Positions 50,797-59,824 of a stretch of DNA of 64,000 nucleotides are shown piece by piece. Numbering within the stretch: position 1 is the stretch's first letter; every line of letters starts with the position of its first letter. The stretch spans positions 110,546,001-110,610,000 of the forward strand of contig OZ231126.1 in assembly GCA_965153355.1 (NCBI GenBank). Direction: 5' to 3'. Source of the stretch: Flaccisagitta enflata (lineage: Eukaryota > Chaetognatha > Sagittoidea > Aphragmophora). The notes under the pieces are model-generated. The model ran no database searches, was not told where the DNA came from, and saw only the letters and a list, made by a program, of their open reading frames with translations. Both the position numbers and the translations under genes were made by a program.

Positions 50797-51265
50797 CAAG
50801 GCCAAATACATAGCACCACAGTCGCGAACATGGACGGATTGGGAAGAAGCAGTAATGCAAAAAAACATTTGCAATAAAAGAATTTTACGAAACAACATAT
50901 GGACGGACTGTCAGAGCAAGGTGTAGAGTCGTATGTTCACAACTAAGAATTTACAGAAGAAACAAAAACTATAACAGAGCTTACTAATAAAAAAAACAAA
51001 TATGCTCAGTCAAAGTCACGCGACTCTACTCCTTGCTGTGTCAGTTGGTCGATTGATCCGTCCATAATATTTTTAGTTGCGAACACGCAACTCTATAAGA
51101 GGTTTTGTCTGTCCATCAGTCCGTCCGTTGGTCTGTCCGTCCACAACCCACAAGTTAAAAAGTGGAAAAACAAGCGTTTTTGATCTTTTTTAGGGTAGGT
51201 TGGGAGGCAATGGGTGTGGATGGGGGTTGGATGCCCCTGCCCACCCCTCCGCAACAATATTGTGA
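50797..51265. mobile_element. Two Y-family elements in opposite orientation
   Basis: A reverse copy (50,797-50,948; AACAAGGCCAAATACAT to GTTCACAACTAAGA) and a forward copy (51,074 to about 51,265; TAGTTGCGAACACGCAACTC, then CTCTATAAGAGGTTTTGTC). Between them is a short third fragment (CGCGACTCTACTCCTTG at 51,018). Nothing else is recognised between 50,491 and 51,527. Confidence 0.55.
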
Positions 51266-51527
51266 CCCCGCGTCACTTGTTGAATTCAATCATCATTCAC
51301 GAATCATTTGACAATCAGTTTATTCTGCTTGTGTATTGATGCTCTACCCAAATGTCCCGGAGAAAAACTAGTTATTCAATATGAACCTACAGTAGATCTT
51401 GTCTAGACTTGAGATAACAAGAGCAAGCATTGTGGAAAGACAAATAAAGTAAGGAGAGCGATATTTGAATCATAGACAAATGCTTAATTCCTCATGATAG
51501 CTGGTTGTCATGGAAACATATTTCTGT

Positions 51528-51726
51528 ATGGAATATCAATATTTTGAGAATTCTTTTAGAGAACATTGCTTAAAATCAAATTGGCGACAACTTTCCCAAA
51601 GTATGTTCTATAAAAATGTCGCTCTTTTGGCTGTTGCCAGGGAGCATAACAACCCCTAGCAACCGCTAAACAAGCGACATTCTTTCAGAACATACTGTGG
51701 GAAAATTGCAGTGAATCTAATTTCAA
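51528..51726. mobile_element. Partial relative of the palindromic MITE
   Basis: It matches the centre of 37,318-37,895: ATATCAATATTTTGAGAA, then ACAACTTTCCCAAAGTATGT, with the inverted ACATACTGTGGGAAAATTGC after a short loop containing CCCTAGCAACCGCTAAACA. The outer ends are missing and it abuts a Y fragment. Confidence 0.65.
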
Positions 51727-52038
51727 ACAAGGCCGGATACACGGCAATCAGTTGCGGATGGGTAGGCAGGGGCAGAAATGCGCGTTTTCCCACTTTCTCA
51801 TTTCTCATTTCCTCATTCCGATCCTCCTCCTCGTTATCACAATTATGTTTTAGTTATTATGAATCTTGAAACAAAATTGATAGTGAAAGTAAATTAGGTC
51901 GGTCGGTCAATTGGTCTCCCTTTTTGTGTTTTTTAGCTTCTTGAGCTCATTGCTCTTGCCCAAGTACTCAGGAGACTCCAGCTTTGCTCCTGCCGACTCA
52001 CACGCAACTGAGGTAGCCGTGTATTCGGCCTTGTTTTT
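51727..52038. mobile_element. Two Y-family fragments
   Basis: A reverse fragment (51,727-51,800; ACAAGGCCGGATACACGGC) and a forward fragment (51,897-52,038). The forward fragment is of a sub-type whose middle reads TTGAGCTCATTGCTCTTGCC and whose end is GTGTATTCGGCCTTGTTT. The same sub-type occurs at 59,398-59,580. From 52,039 to 52,693 I see no feature. Confidence 0.5.
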
Positions 52039-52693
52039 TTAAAAACTATTTGACCGTGTTGGTGCAAAACTATGTATGCAAGCAGTGTTTACTGATATTG
52101 ACATCATTGTATTCGCTCACATTTGAAGACAGTACTCATTTGATGTTGTTTGACTATAAACTGTGGATTAGCCATGGATGATTTTGAAAGACAAATCATT
52201 AACAGACAAACAACAACAAAAATTGAAAAAAAAGATATCCAAGAAAAAAAATAGCCAACAAATGATTTTTTCCGCACAATGATAGTCGTTATAACTGGTA
52301 AGGACGATGTCATTGTTTTTACTAGTGTTAGTAAGTAGATGTCAAGAGCCGGTGTTTGTGTGCCAACTTGACAGTTATGATTTATGACCCTGAATTTAGG
52401 TCAGCGACCGCGATTTTACTGACCCCCGCTGTGACAGACGCTAGTATGTCTATACCCCAAGGCAATGTAGTCACTTAATCTAGGTCAATGTCCATGAACC
52501 TGCGGTGACAGTCGCAGACATATTTTTATCCTCGGGTGATATGTCAATGGAACGTGAGTCAGACGCACCCTGTTGCGACTAAATGCTTTTTTATTCACGC
52601 GTCAACCCTCGAGCTACTTCATAACGTGTTTTTGCGCACTCTGATTAAGACGTGACGATTTTATGTGCTGAAAACCACATTTTAATCATTAAA

Positions 52694-53192
52694 ATGGAAC
52701 CGAAATCTGTTTGGCATAATAAAAAACTCATTCACCCCTGCACAGCTCTCATTTGCGGCAGTTCTCAGACAGTTAAGTGCAGACAGATGGTGCGATAGTG
52801 AGTGAAGGATAAAATGGGGTTTTATGACCTATTTCTTATTTATAGGCAAAAGTTCATTGATGGTGGAAATAGTGAAGCGTCTGGATGACGTCATTGACTA
52901 CTGGAGTCAAGTTGAAAGGCCTGAAATTGTTTATATCTATAAGTAAGATTATTTAACGTGAGAGTATAAACTAAACTATGGGCTAATGTTTACTGTTTTA
53001 GTTCACCACAGGAGAAGTTTGAGGATATCAAACACCAAGTAATGTTTTTACGTGGATTTGACGACAAAAGAGCGCACCCTAGCCAATTAAAATTATGTAA
53101 AAATATCATTCTATTCATTGATGACTGTAAATGTAATTGGTTTAAAGAAATCTACACTATTACATCACATCACAATTGTTGGTAAGAAGATT

Positions 53193-53271
<79 letters not shown>

Positions 53272-53645
53272 TCTCTCTCTCTCTCTCTTAAAGATGATTT
53301 AACGTCAAATGTTTCTATTTTAGGTCCGTCTTTACAACGATTCACAACATCTTCGATCGTAACATCAGAGACACTAGAACAATTAGCTTAAACACATTCT
53401 ATCATATATTCTGTGCCTCGCCGAGGTGTATGGACACCGTTCGTAACTTTTCAAATCAAGTTTTTGGAAAACACGGCAATTGTATGATAGAAGCTTTTTT
53501 ATGGTGTACTAAAACACCCTTCAGACCACTTTTAATTGACTGTCACCCCCGCTGCGATAGTTCTCTTCGAATTTGTTCAAACTTATTTGGCCCTGGTTTG
53601 GCACTCGTGCAATGCTTACAGATCAGTCAAAAGATTACCATTTAG
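52694..53645 (+). pseudogene. Polinton-like packaging ATPase (FtsK/HerA type), four exons
   Basis: Exon-like blocks: 52,694-52,771, 52,846-52,942, 53,002-53,181 and 53,324-53,645. Exon 1 ends in the first half of a Walker A loop (CGSSQT). The second half (GKSS) begins at 52,845 across a short intron with donor GTTAAGT. The canonical acceptor leaves the phase one base off, so the P-loop is not cleanly restored. Exon 3 holds Walker B (IILFIDD) followed by TSHHN, the position of the conserved SHHRN-like motif. Exon 4 has the family's closing segments (RTISLNTFYHIF, ASPRCMDTV, RPLLIDCHP). The second and third introns splice in phase. The third (53,182-53,323) contains a (GT)n(CT)n tract. Total length, about 220 codons, is near the family norm. 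The assignment rests on motif order. Confidence 0.72.
53195..53289. repeat. (GT)n(CT)n microsatellite inside an intron
   Basis: About 75 bp of GT followed by about 18 bp of CT lies between a GTAAGA donor (53,182) and a TATTTTAG acceptor (53,323). Confidence 0.95.
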
Positions 53646-53760
53646 TCGCTCCTTTATGGCATGGTCTCGCATTCCGAGTATGGTTCCTTTATTTTTAGCA
53701 AAATTTGTCATAAAAAGCGGTGTCCCAACTGCAGCAACAAGTAATAATGACTTTATTTAA

Positions 53761-54414
53761 GAAATAAAAAATCCAGTTTTGAGAGTAAAACGTGTGAAAT
53801 GCATTGATTCTGTAGTTCATAGATTTGAACAAGAACTTGTTCGCCAAACTTTTAAGTTTCCCTATTTACATTATTCTATTAGATCATCCATTATCCCTAA
53901 AGGTGTAAGAACGATAAATTTTCATGATGTTTTGGGACGAGTTTCCTGCCTAGGAATGCAGCTGTTTTTTTTACTGCCCCAAGACTGGGTGGCAGGCTCA
54001 TTCAAATCATCCCCCTTAAATTTTACTCCTAACAATATAAAAGAAATTTGTTTTTATGCGAATAATTCAGAGCGGATCCCTAGTTTACCATATAACCTAG
54101 ATTTTAGTTCAAATAGTAAAAATTATTTACATGCTTTTTTATCATTATTTGGTAATGATGGTTTAATGAGAGATGAAACAAATGGTATTGATATGGGATT
54201 TTAGAGTAAACACGCAACAATCTTCATGTTTTGGCTCATGCAGGTGAGAGAACATCAATCAATTTCTATTTTAATTTATATTTTTGCTTCTTTACTATTT
54301 AAATGGTTAGGAAAAAGAGAGTTAGTTTATGAAAAAAAAAAAAGAATAAAAAGATAAAAAGAAGTTTGGAATATGTATGTCACTGCATGTAGATTGAGAG
54401 AGAAAGAGAGAGTT

Positions 54415-54452
<38 letters not shown>

Positions 54453-54667
54453 TTTAAAGCTAAACCCCCTATTTTCTTCTCATTTTATAGTCAAGTACGC
54501 CGAATGCGGATGGTAGTTTCGCTGGACCTATAATTTCACCGGCCAGACTTCAAATCGATTTCAGCAATGATCAGAATGAAATTTTAAGATGTTTCATTCT
54601 TTATGCCAATGAAGTGACCATGGAAATGGATGATAATAGAAACGTGTTCTTAAATTATCAAATTTAA
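53761..54667 (+). pseudogene. Polinton-like major capsid protein, C-terminal half
   Basis: The first block is open from 53,761 (KNPVLRVKRV) to TAG at 54,202-54,204. It shows features of the second jelly roll of Polinton capsid proteins (QDWVAGSFKSSPLNF, KEICFYANNSERIPSLPYN, YLHAFLSLFGNDG). The frame continues after the TAG to a donor CAG/GTGAGAG at about 54,240. A second block follows acceptor TTTTATAG (54,491-54,667) and ends ILYANEVTMEMDDNRNV, the family's closing strand. The intron between contains a (GA)n run. The first jelly roll (roughly 200 or more residues) is absent, because only 115 bp separate this from the ATPase stop. A frame at 53,640-53,760 ending in GVPTAATSNNDF could be a remnant of another virion protein, but I cannot support it. 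Confidence 0.7.
54417..54450. repeat. (GA)n microsatellite inside the capsid-gene intron
   Basis: A pure GA run of about 33 bp lies between the two capsid blocks. Confidence 0.93.
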
Positions 54668-54816
54668 TATGCAAGCTTCAACCATCGAGTCCACGTTGCG
54701 TAGTGATGAATTCACTAACAAGATTTTTCATGGTATCTACTCTCAAAATACTGTGGGTGAACTGAAGCCAGGTCAATTAATCATCTTTAATACAAGCAAC
54801 GACAAAAAGGGTGAGA

Positions 54817-54819
<3 letters not shown>

Positions 54820-54893
<74 letters not shown>
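54820..54893. repeat. (CT)n microsatellite inside the protease intron
   Basis: A pure CT run of about 73 bp lies between donor GTGAGAC and acceptor TTTTTACTTAG. Confidence 0.95.
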
Positions 54894-54895
<2 letters not shown>

Positions 54896-55170
54896 TTTTT
54901 TCTCATTTCTTTTATCATTTTTACTTAGTTGGTGAACATTGGGCTCTGATTGCGAATCTACCTAGAGTGAGTAAGAGACTTCAATTCTTGTGTAGTCTGA
55001 AAACATCGCCCAGAGACTATCCTCATGTGAACAAACAAATGCTAAAGACGGGGTTAAAAACGTTTTAACTTCCGTTTAAGCTCCAGGGGTCGGAAGTGAC
55101 AAATTGTGGATCATGGGTGAGTACATCGTTCTTTATAAGTATCGCCGACTCAGTTTGAATTTGACTTTGA

Positions 55171-55177
55171 CTCTCTC

Positions 55178-55235
<58 letters not shown>
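55171..55235. repeat. (CT)n microsatellite before an AG acceptor
   Basis: A CT run of about 65 bp ends in CTATAG at 55,238. It forms the pyrimidine tract of the following exon. Confidence 0.95.
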
Positions 55236-55237
<2 letters not shown>

Positions 55238-55238
<1 letters not shown>

Positions 55239-56235
55239 TACCCAATATCAGTCAGCCTATTGGTGTTGATGAGCTAAATGCCACTGAGGCGCAAATGGGT
55301 GAATGCGGTATAACGGGAGAACAAAACAGTCAACAAAATTCGCAATGGCGGAGGCCAAATTCTCATACTCGCAATGACAACATTGATGTACTATACTGTT
55401 ATGTTTGGGCAAAAAAGCAAGCATCTATACACCATGGTGGATATTCCAAATACATGTCTGAAAAATGGAAGGAAATGAGACCAGACCGTCCTCTCTCTCA
55501 ACAATAACACTACAAACAAGAGGGAAGCGTGTGTATGATCGAGCTTTGAAGGATATCCCGTTAAAAAATGCATGGTTGAGTAAGCTAGACCTGGAAGAAA
55601 TTGAAAATAGAGTGAGCTCAGATGTCAGCTCTCCTGATAACCTCAGTAATGAAGGCCAGAATCTCTTCACGTTCCCACCACTGTCTGACCTGCGCAATGA
55701 CAATGAGGATTTACCCCCTTTGGACGCAGAATATGAGTCATTGTTAAAGCGTTGTATCAACATCTTTGAGGTGCTCCAGCCTATAGATATCTTGGAGCAA
55801 CCAAGGAGGCCACTTAAAAAGAAAAACTTGTTGCATAAACAGCAATCGTGGGCAAATTCAATTTGTGATTATATCTTAAAACATGAGGATTTGCCCGGAA
55901 AGAGCCTGGATTCCATTAACACATTAACCTATAGTGTTGCTACGGTTTTCACATATAAAGAGGGTGAAGAACTCAAGTCCCCAATACAATCACCTGATGA
56001 AAGAATGAAGAGGGATAAAAGTGACCCACCATGGAAACAGAGACTGAGTAGATCTATTGCGAAACTCCGCAAAGAGGTTGATATCCTGTGTGAATTCCAG
56101 AATAGAAAATTGAGGAAGAATAAGGGGCTGAAGTTTGCGGAGAAAGTCATGAGGAAACACGGAATCAGCGGGGCCAGGCAAGAAGTTGATAGATTGATCT
56201 TTTCCTTGAAGAGCAAAATCTCAGTAGCAGCATAA
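55238..56235 (+). pseudogene. Retroelement-type protein, N-terminal region, frameshifted
   Basis: Two overlapping frames look like one protein. Frame 2 (55,238-55,507) contains NIDVLYCYVWAKKQASIHHG then YSKYMSEKWKEMRPDRPLSQQ. Frame 1 (to 56,235) continues with RVYDRALKDIPLKNAWLSKL and DLEEIENRV. It later has an acidic segment, a Trp-rich helix and DPPWKQRLSRSIAKLRKEVD, then a basic tail, ending at TAA. From memory of the family, CYY-x-GY-x-RM-x-W, then LSxQRxxDQ and PPWKRR-x-I-x-LRK in this order occur in the N-terminal region of invertebrate non-LTR-type reverse-transcriptase proteins. The reverse transcriptase itself is absent. The shift near 55,500 is either a lesion or an unannotated intron. 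Confidence 0.45.
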
Positions 56236-57116
56236 TAGAGAAAAATATCCCAAGATATATTCAGATGTCTGGTAGCGATCCCCCCCCCTCTTCCCATTAC
56301 GAAGTAATGGCTTACCTTACAGTTAGAGCAACGGATCAAGTATGTATCATGGATTGAGGAATAGGCCACGAGGTCTCTTCTAATTCCCTTTTATACTGTG
56401 TTTATTGTATCAGTTCTAAAGGTTAAAACTAAAGATCAAACCATCGTGGCATGAGAAAAAGATACTGAATCATTGCCACGCTGGCATAAATGCGTTGGAT
56501 AAATCGTGTACAATAAATCGGGCAGCGGCCCTGTATATCCCCGACATTCCCCTCCCCTAAAACGATCTATCCAACCCAAAAAATCCTCCTAACCCTCTAG
56601 AGACCCCTGGACTAAAACTTTTTTTATTCAAACAATTATCATTCGACGGAATGGAAAAACAATTTCCAGATAAACCAAAATCGACATGGCAAAGGTCAGA
56701 AATCAGAAACGAGAGAAATCATGGCACGAAATAAACATGGGAATTCAATAACCAAAACAAATCACATTGAATCTTTGAAGCAAAATATCAATGAGAGTAA
56801 AGTTAAAACAAATCGCACCATGCAATTTCATATACCACTTTAAACGTAAGAGAATAAGCGAATTTAAAAATATATTATATTTGTCGTCGACGACTTATGA
56901 CCCAAAAGAAAACAAAAGACTAAAACATTTTTAACGGGAAAGAAATTTTCTCACTCGTCCTCGTCCTTCCTCCTAAATTGGCGGACTATCTAACTGCGCC
57001 AGGTCACGGGGAAAAAAAAAATCTAATTTCTCCTCACTCCTCCACACTGAAGGAACCGCTAGACCAATCAGCTGTCCTTCCTACGTCAACATGGTAAGTA
57101 GATTTCCTACGATTCA
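56236..57116. other. No gene seen
   Basis: AT-rich sequence without supported frames. A C run at about 56,281-56,289 and an (A)n run at 57,012 are the only simple features. Confidence 0.6.
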
Positions 57117-57179
57117 TTGTTCAAGTTGGCTCCCTTGTCTAATTGTATACTTTCCTTGCTATCAAATTTTCATCTTATC

Positions 57180-57611
57180 ATGGCTGCCCTTAAAGTTCTA
57201 CTAGCCATCCTAACTCTTTCTCTTTTGGGAGCCAACGAGGGACCCCCCACCGGACCCACCCTCTCCCCCCAGGGCCTCAGGTCCGTTTTGTGCCGCAACC
57301 CGAGCTTTAGGGCGAAGGGTGGCTGCCCTAACGCCACCGTGGCTCTGGTGCGAGATGACACCACCATCCCACCTACCGCGCCCATGCCCACCCTTGCATC
57401 CACCACCCACACCGTCACTCTCGATGTTGCGACTAGAGCCATCATTGCTTTAGTCTCACTTTTTATTATCTATGCTCTTATTTTCATAATTTTGCATTTC
57501 TGGGTCGGGCTACCCTGGCCCCGTGCCTTAGCTTTCGGCACCCGCCCCTCCCATCTTTGCAATACCTGTATTGTTCATGTCCATCACAATAACCCGGACA
57601 TCCCCCTCTAA
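57180..57611 (+). CDS. Small predicted type-I membrane protein, unknown
   Basis: The frame is open from 57,117, but the ATG at 57,180 gives a good signal peptide (MAALKVLLAILTLSLLGANE), so I choose it. The result is about 143 codons. The ectodomain of about 65 residues is Pro/Thr-rich with two Cys (LCRNPSF, GGCPNATVAL) and an N-glycosylation site (NAT). One transmembrane helix follows (IIALVSLFIIYALIFIILHF), then a short Pro/Arg/His-rich tail with CNTC. The local sequence is C-rich, unlike the flanks. I do not recognise a family. It could be a single-exon host or element gene, or a chance frame. The signal-plus-anchor layout makes chance less likely. Confidence 0.4.
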   Translation: MAALKVLLAILTLSLLGANEGPPTGPTLSPQGLRSVLCRNPSFRAKGGCPNATVALVRDDTTIPPTAPMPTLASTTHTVTLDVATRAIIALVSLFIIYALIFIILHFWVGLPWPRALAFGTRPSHLCNTCIVHVHHNNPDIPL

Positions 57612-57977
57612 CCCGTCATAGCCAACCTTTCCATCATTTTACCCATCCTATGGCTCCCAAGTGAATATCAAACCCGTTTTTTTATGAATAGAATATATTC
57701 ACATTTAACCCCCATAACCCATACACCCCTTTTTCACCCCCATCCTCTCGTTATCATCCCCATCCATGAATCTCCCCATTACCCTACCCACCCCACGGGA
57801 TACCAGACGTAGTTTAAACGTGCAGTAGTAACGTGCCACGGAAAAGAATGATAACCGAGGCCTCCGTCAATAGCAAAGCAAAGTTAGTGATGTTAAACGT
57901 AAAAAGCAAAGCATTAGTACAATGTTAATGGATTAGTACCTCGATCAGACTAGGACACGCCAACCACCAACCCCCGC

Positions 57978-58642
57978 TTAAAACCTCCACCATGCTTTTC
58001 CCCCACCACCCTCACGTGGGGTCTCACACTCAGACAAAAAGTCAGAGTGATTTATGGATCTAACGACCCATTCCAAGATTCGGCGATACGCCCTCAGCCC
58101 CAACTCATTTAAGTGCGTGCGGTCTTTAATGTACAACTGTGCATTGACCCCACCCCCTTCCCCATCAAACGAGTTGAATTCAAAATGATGATGCTTCGAG
58201 TGAACTTGGTACACAGCACCCCCCATCACCCTAAATTCCTCAAGCAGTGCACTCCTACCATGCCAAGGAATACACCGCCCTGTCACGACCAGACTAACCG
58301 AGTCCCTATTGGACAGCTCACTGACCAAGTCTCCCGACCGCTCAGCCGCCCCAAGACCCCCAAGTTTCTGGACGTCATTACCCCCTAGCAAGAGCAAAAA
58401 ACAGGTCGAATACACCTCATTCGCCATGCAAAAAGCATGCTCAACACCCCCGCCCTTAACCACCCAACAAAAGGCCCCCTGCTTCTGCCAAAAGGCAAGG
58501 TTGAACGAATTGTGGCTGTCAGACAACACCGCCATGTTGGTCGAATCCACATCGTTACTTAGAGCGTCTTTGCCCAACACACGGTTCCCCGGATTGTTAC
58601 CCAGAGCTTCTTTGCCCAACACACGGCTCCTCGGATCATCCT
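57978..58642 (-). CDS. SGNH-hydrolase-like exon
   Basis: The open frame starts after a good 3' splice site on the minus strand (CGCTTTTAG, cut at about 58,642) and has no ATG before the domain, so it is probably a downstream exon. The N-terminus is a 13-residue duplication (RVLGKEALGNNPGN / RVLGKDALSND). Then come the SGNH blocks: MAVLSDSHNSF (block I, Ser in DSH), FLLLLGGNDV (block III, GGND) and DRTHLNELGLRAYRRIL (block V, DxxH). The C-terminus is Gly-rich and ends at TAA-side 57,978. SGNH enzymes are esterases/lipases and also occur as accessory domains in some retroelements. No upstream exon was identified. It is convergent with the membrane ORF at 57,180. Confidence 0.6.
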
Positions 58643-59004
58643 AAAAGCGTAGACGCAAAAATATTCATAAGACACAAAGCGAAATGACGAGGGATTTCAT
58701 ATTCACCATTACATATAAAGAAAATTCCAATAATAAATCTAAAAAAAAAAAAATGTAGAAATTATACTTGAAAAAATAAAATCTAAGTAGATATTAAGGA
58801 CATGTAAAGAATCCTTCAGCCCAAAATTTGCAAAAATATAAGAACTATCAAGTCGTCAGTCAGATAGACGCTCATAGACAGTGCCAGTTGAAACTCGTGG
58901 GCGTAATTTATATTCCCCCTTCACTATTTGTGGGAATTTCCCTCTTTTACTGTGACTTGTTCTTTTTATTGGTATAAAAAGATCGTCACTCCGTAAACTT
59001 TTAG

Positions 59005-59151
59005 TCAACATTCAAGAAATCCGCGAAAGTGGCCGATTTTGATAATAGCACTAATCCAAACTTGATGCTTCTTCTCAGACGTCCGCATATCTATGTGATA
59101 GATGCTATTTTATCGTGGATAACAGGTAACACAGGGTTAAAATATCATCAG
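59005..59151 (+). CDS. Candidate internal exon, unknown protein
   Basis: It is bounded by acceptor ACTTTTAG and donor CAG/GTGAGTGG. It is open for 49 codons in phase 0 and encodes PNLMLLLRRPHIYVIDAILS and WITGNTGLKYHQ. The tail vaguely recalls transposon-linked zinc-binding N-domains that read GLxCPxC, but the cysteines are absent. It could join 61,679-61,810, which has the same phase, with the intervening MITEs and Y copies in a 2.5-kb intron. Confidence 0.28.
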
Positions 59152-59397
59152 GTGAGTGGGGGCGTCCAATTCCCTTCAACACCTCACGCTCCCACACACA
59201 GACAAATTCAAAAGAATATCGAAAATATTTGATTTCCCACTTTTCTACTTGTGCTAACAGTCCAACAGATGGACGGACAAAGCCTATCATCACAGTCAAG
59301 TCAGACCCTGCCATTAACTGGAACTGTAATGAAAGAAAGTATTTGTTTTGAGATATTTGGATCGGTACTGTCCAAATACACAAGATCTACAGTTTTT

Positions 59398-59580
59398 CAG
59401 TCGCGACGCTACACCCCGCTATGTTGGTCCATGGATTGGTTGGTTGGTTGGTTGGATACTTTTTTGGCGTTTTTGAGTTTTTTGAGCCTACTGCTCCTGC
59501 CAAAACGCTCTGGTGACCTTTTCAGCACTGCTCCTGCCCACCGGCACGCAACTGGGGTAGCCGAATATCCGGCCTTGTTT
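59398..59580 (+). mobile_element. Y-family short element, second sub-type
   Basis: CAGTCGCGACGCTACACCCC at the start, (GGTT)n at 59,437-59,455, TTTTTTGAGCCTACTGCTCC, then GTAGCCGAATATCCGGCC and CTTGTTT at the end. Confidence 0.6.
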
Positions 59581-59824
59581 CATGCAAAACTCACAGTTCC
59601 CGCTGAAATAGTTTGGCCTTAACGCTTTTTTAAGTAAAGAAAGTTGCCTGGCAAATTTGAGCAATTTTTGAAGGATGAAAAACATTACTTAAGGCCTGAA
59701 TTTCTTCAAACATCTCTAAAGATTCTGAAAAATACAAAAAAAAATGATGAATTGCCAAGTATTTTTTACCGATCTGGTTATTTTGCATCATTCTGCCTAG
59801 AATCAGAGCAGTTTTTATCTCATA

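Larger units (their letters stand above)
52694..55275 (+). mobile_element. Decayed Polinton/Maverick-like block
   Basis: Three genes of the Polinton/adintovirus virion module lie in tandem: FtsK/HerA-type packaging ATPase, C-terminal half of the double-jelly-roll major capsid protein, and adenain-like protease. All are on + and separated by short GT-AG introns. No DNA polymerase B, integrase or terminal inverted repeat was found nearby, so this is a fragment. Each gene carries at least one disabling change, so it is read as an old genomic copy. Confidence 0.8.
54669..55275 (+). pseudogene. Adenain-like cysteine protease of the Polinton-like block
   Basis: It starts at ATG 54,669, one base after the capsid stop. 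Exon 1 (to 54,810) has TNKIFHGIYSQNTVGEL and PGQLIIFNT, as in Polinton proteases. The intron 54,811-54,928 contains a (CT)n tract and splices in phase. Exon 2 carries GEHWALI with the catalytic His. The position corresponding to the catalytic Asp (normally FDSYG-like before PP) reads FLCSLKTSP, so the acid is missing. An in-frame TAA follows at 55,066-55,068. Beyond it, in the same frame, LQGSEVTNCGSW carries the catalytic Cys and ends at donor GTGAGT (55,117). The next intron is again (CT)n-rich and the last piece ends within about 12 codons. Confidence 0.7.

Noticed and set aside
53640-53760. Frame ending GVPTAATSNNDF as a pVI-like Polinton virion protein
   Set aside because: Only loosely similar in hydrophobic pattern and overlaps the ATPase end; not enough to call.
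58113-58644. Plus-strand Pro-rich frames over the SGNH exon
   Set aside because: Antisense shadow of the frame that carries the SGNH blocks.
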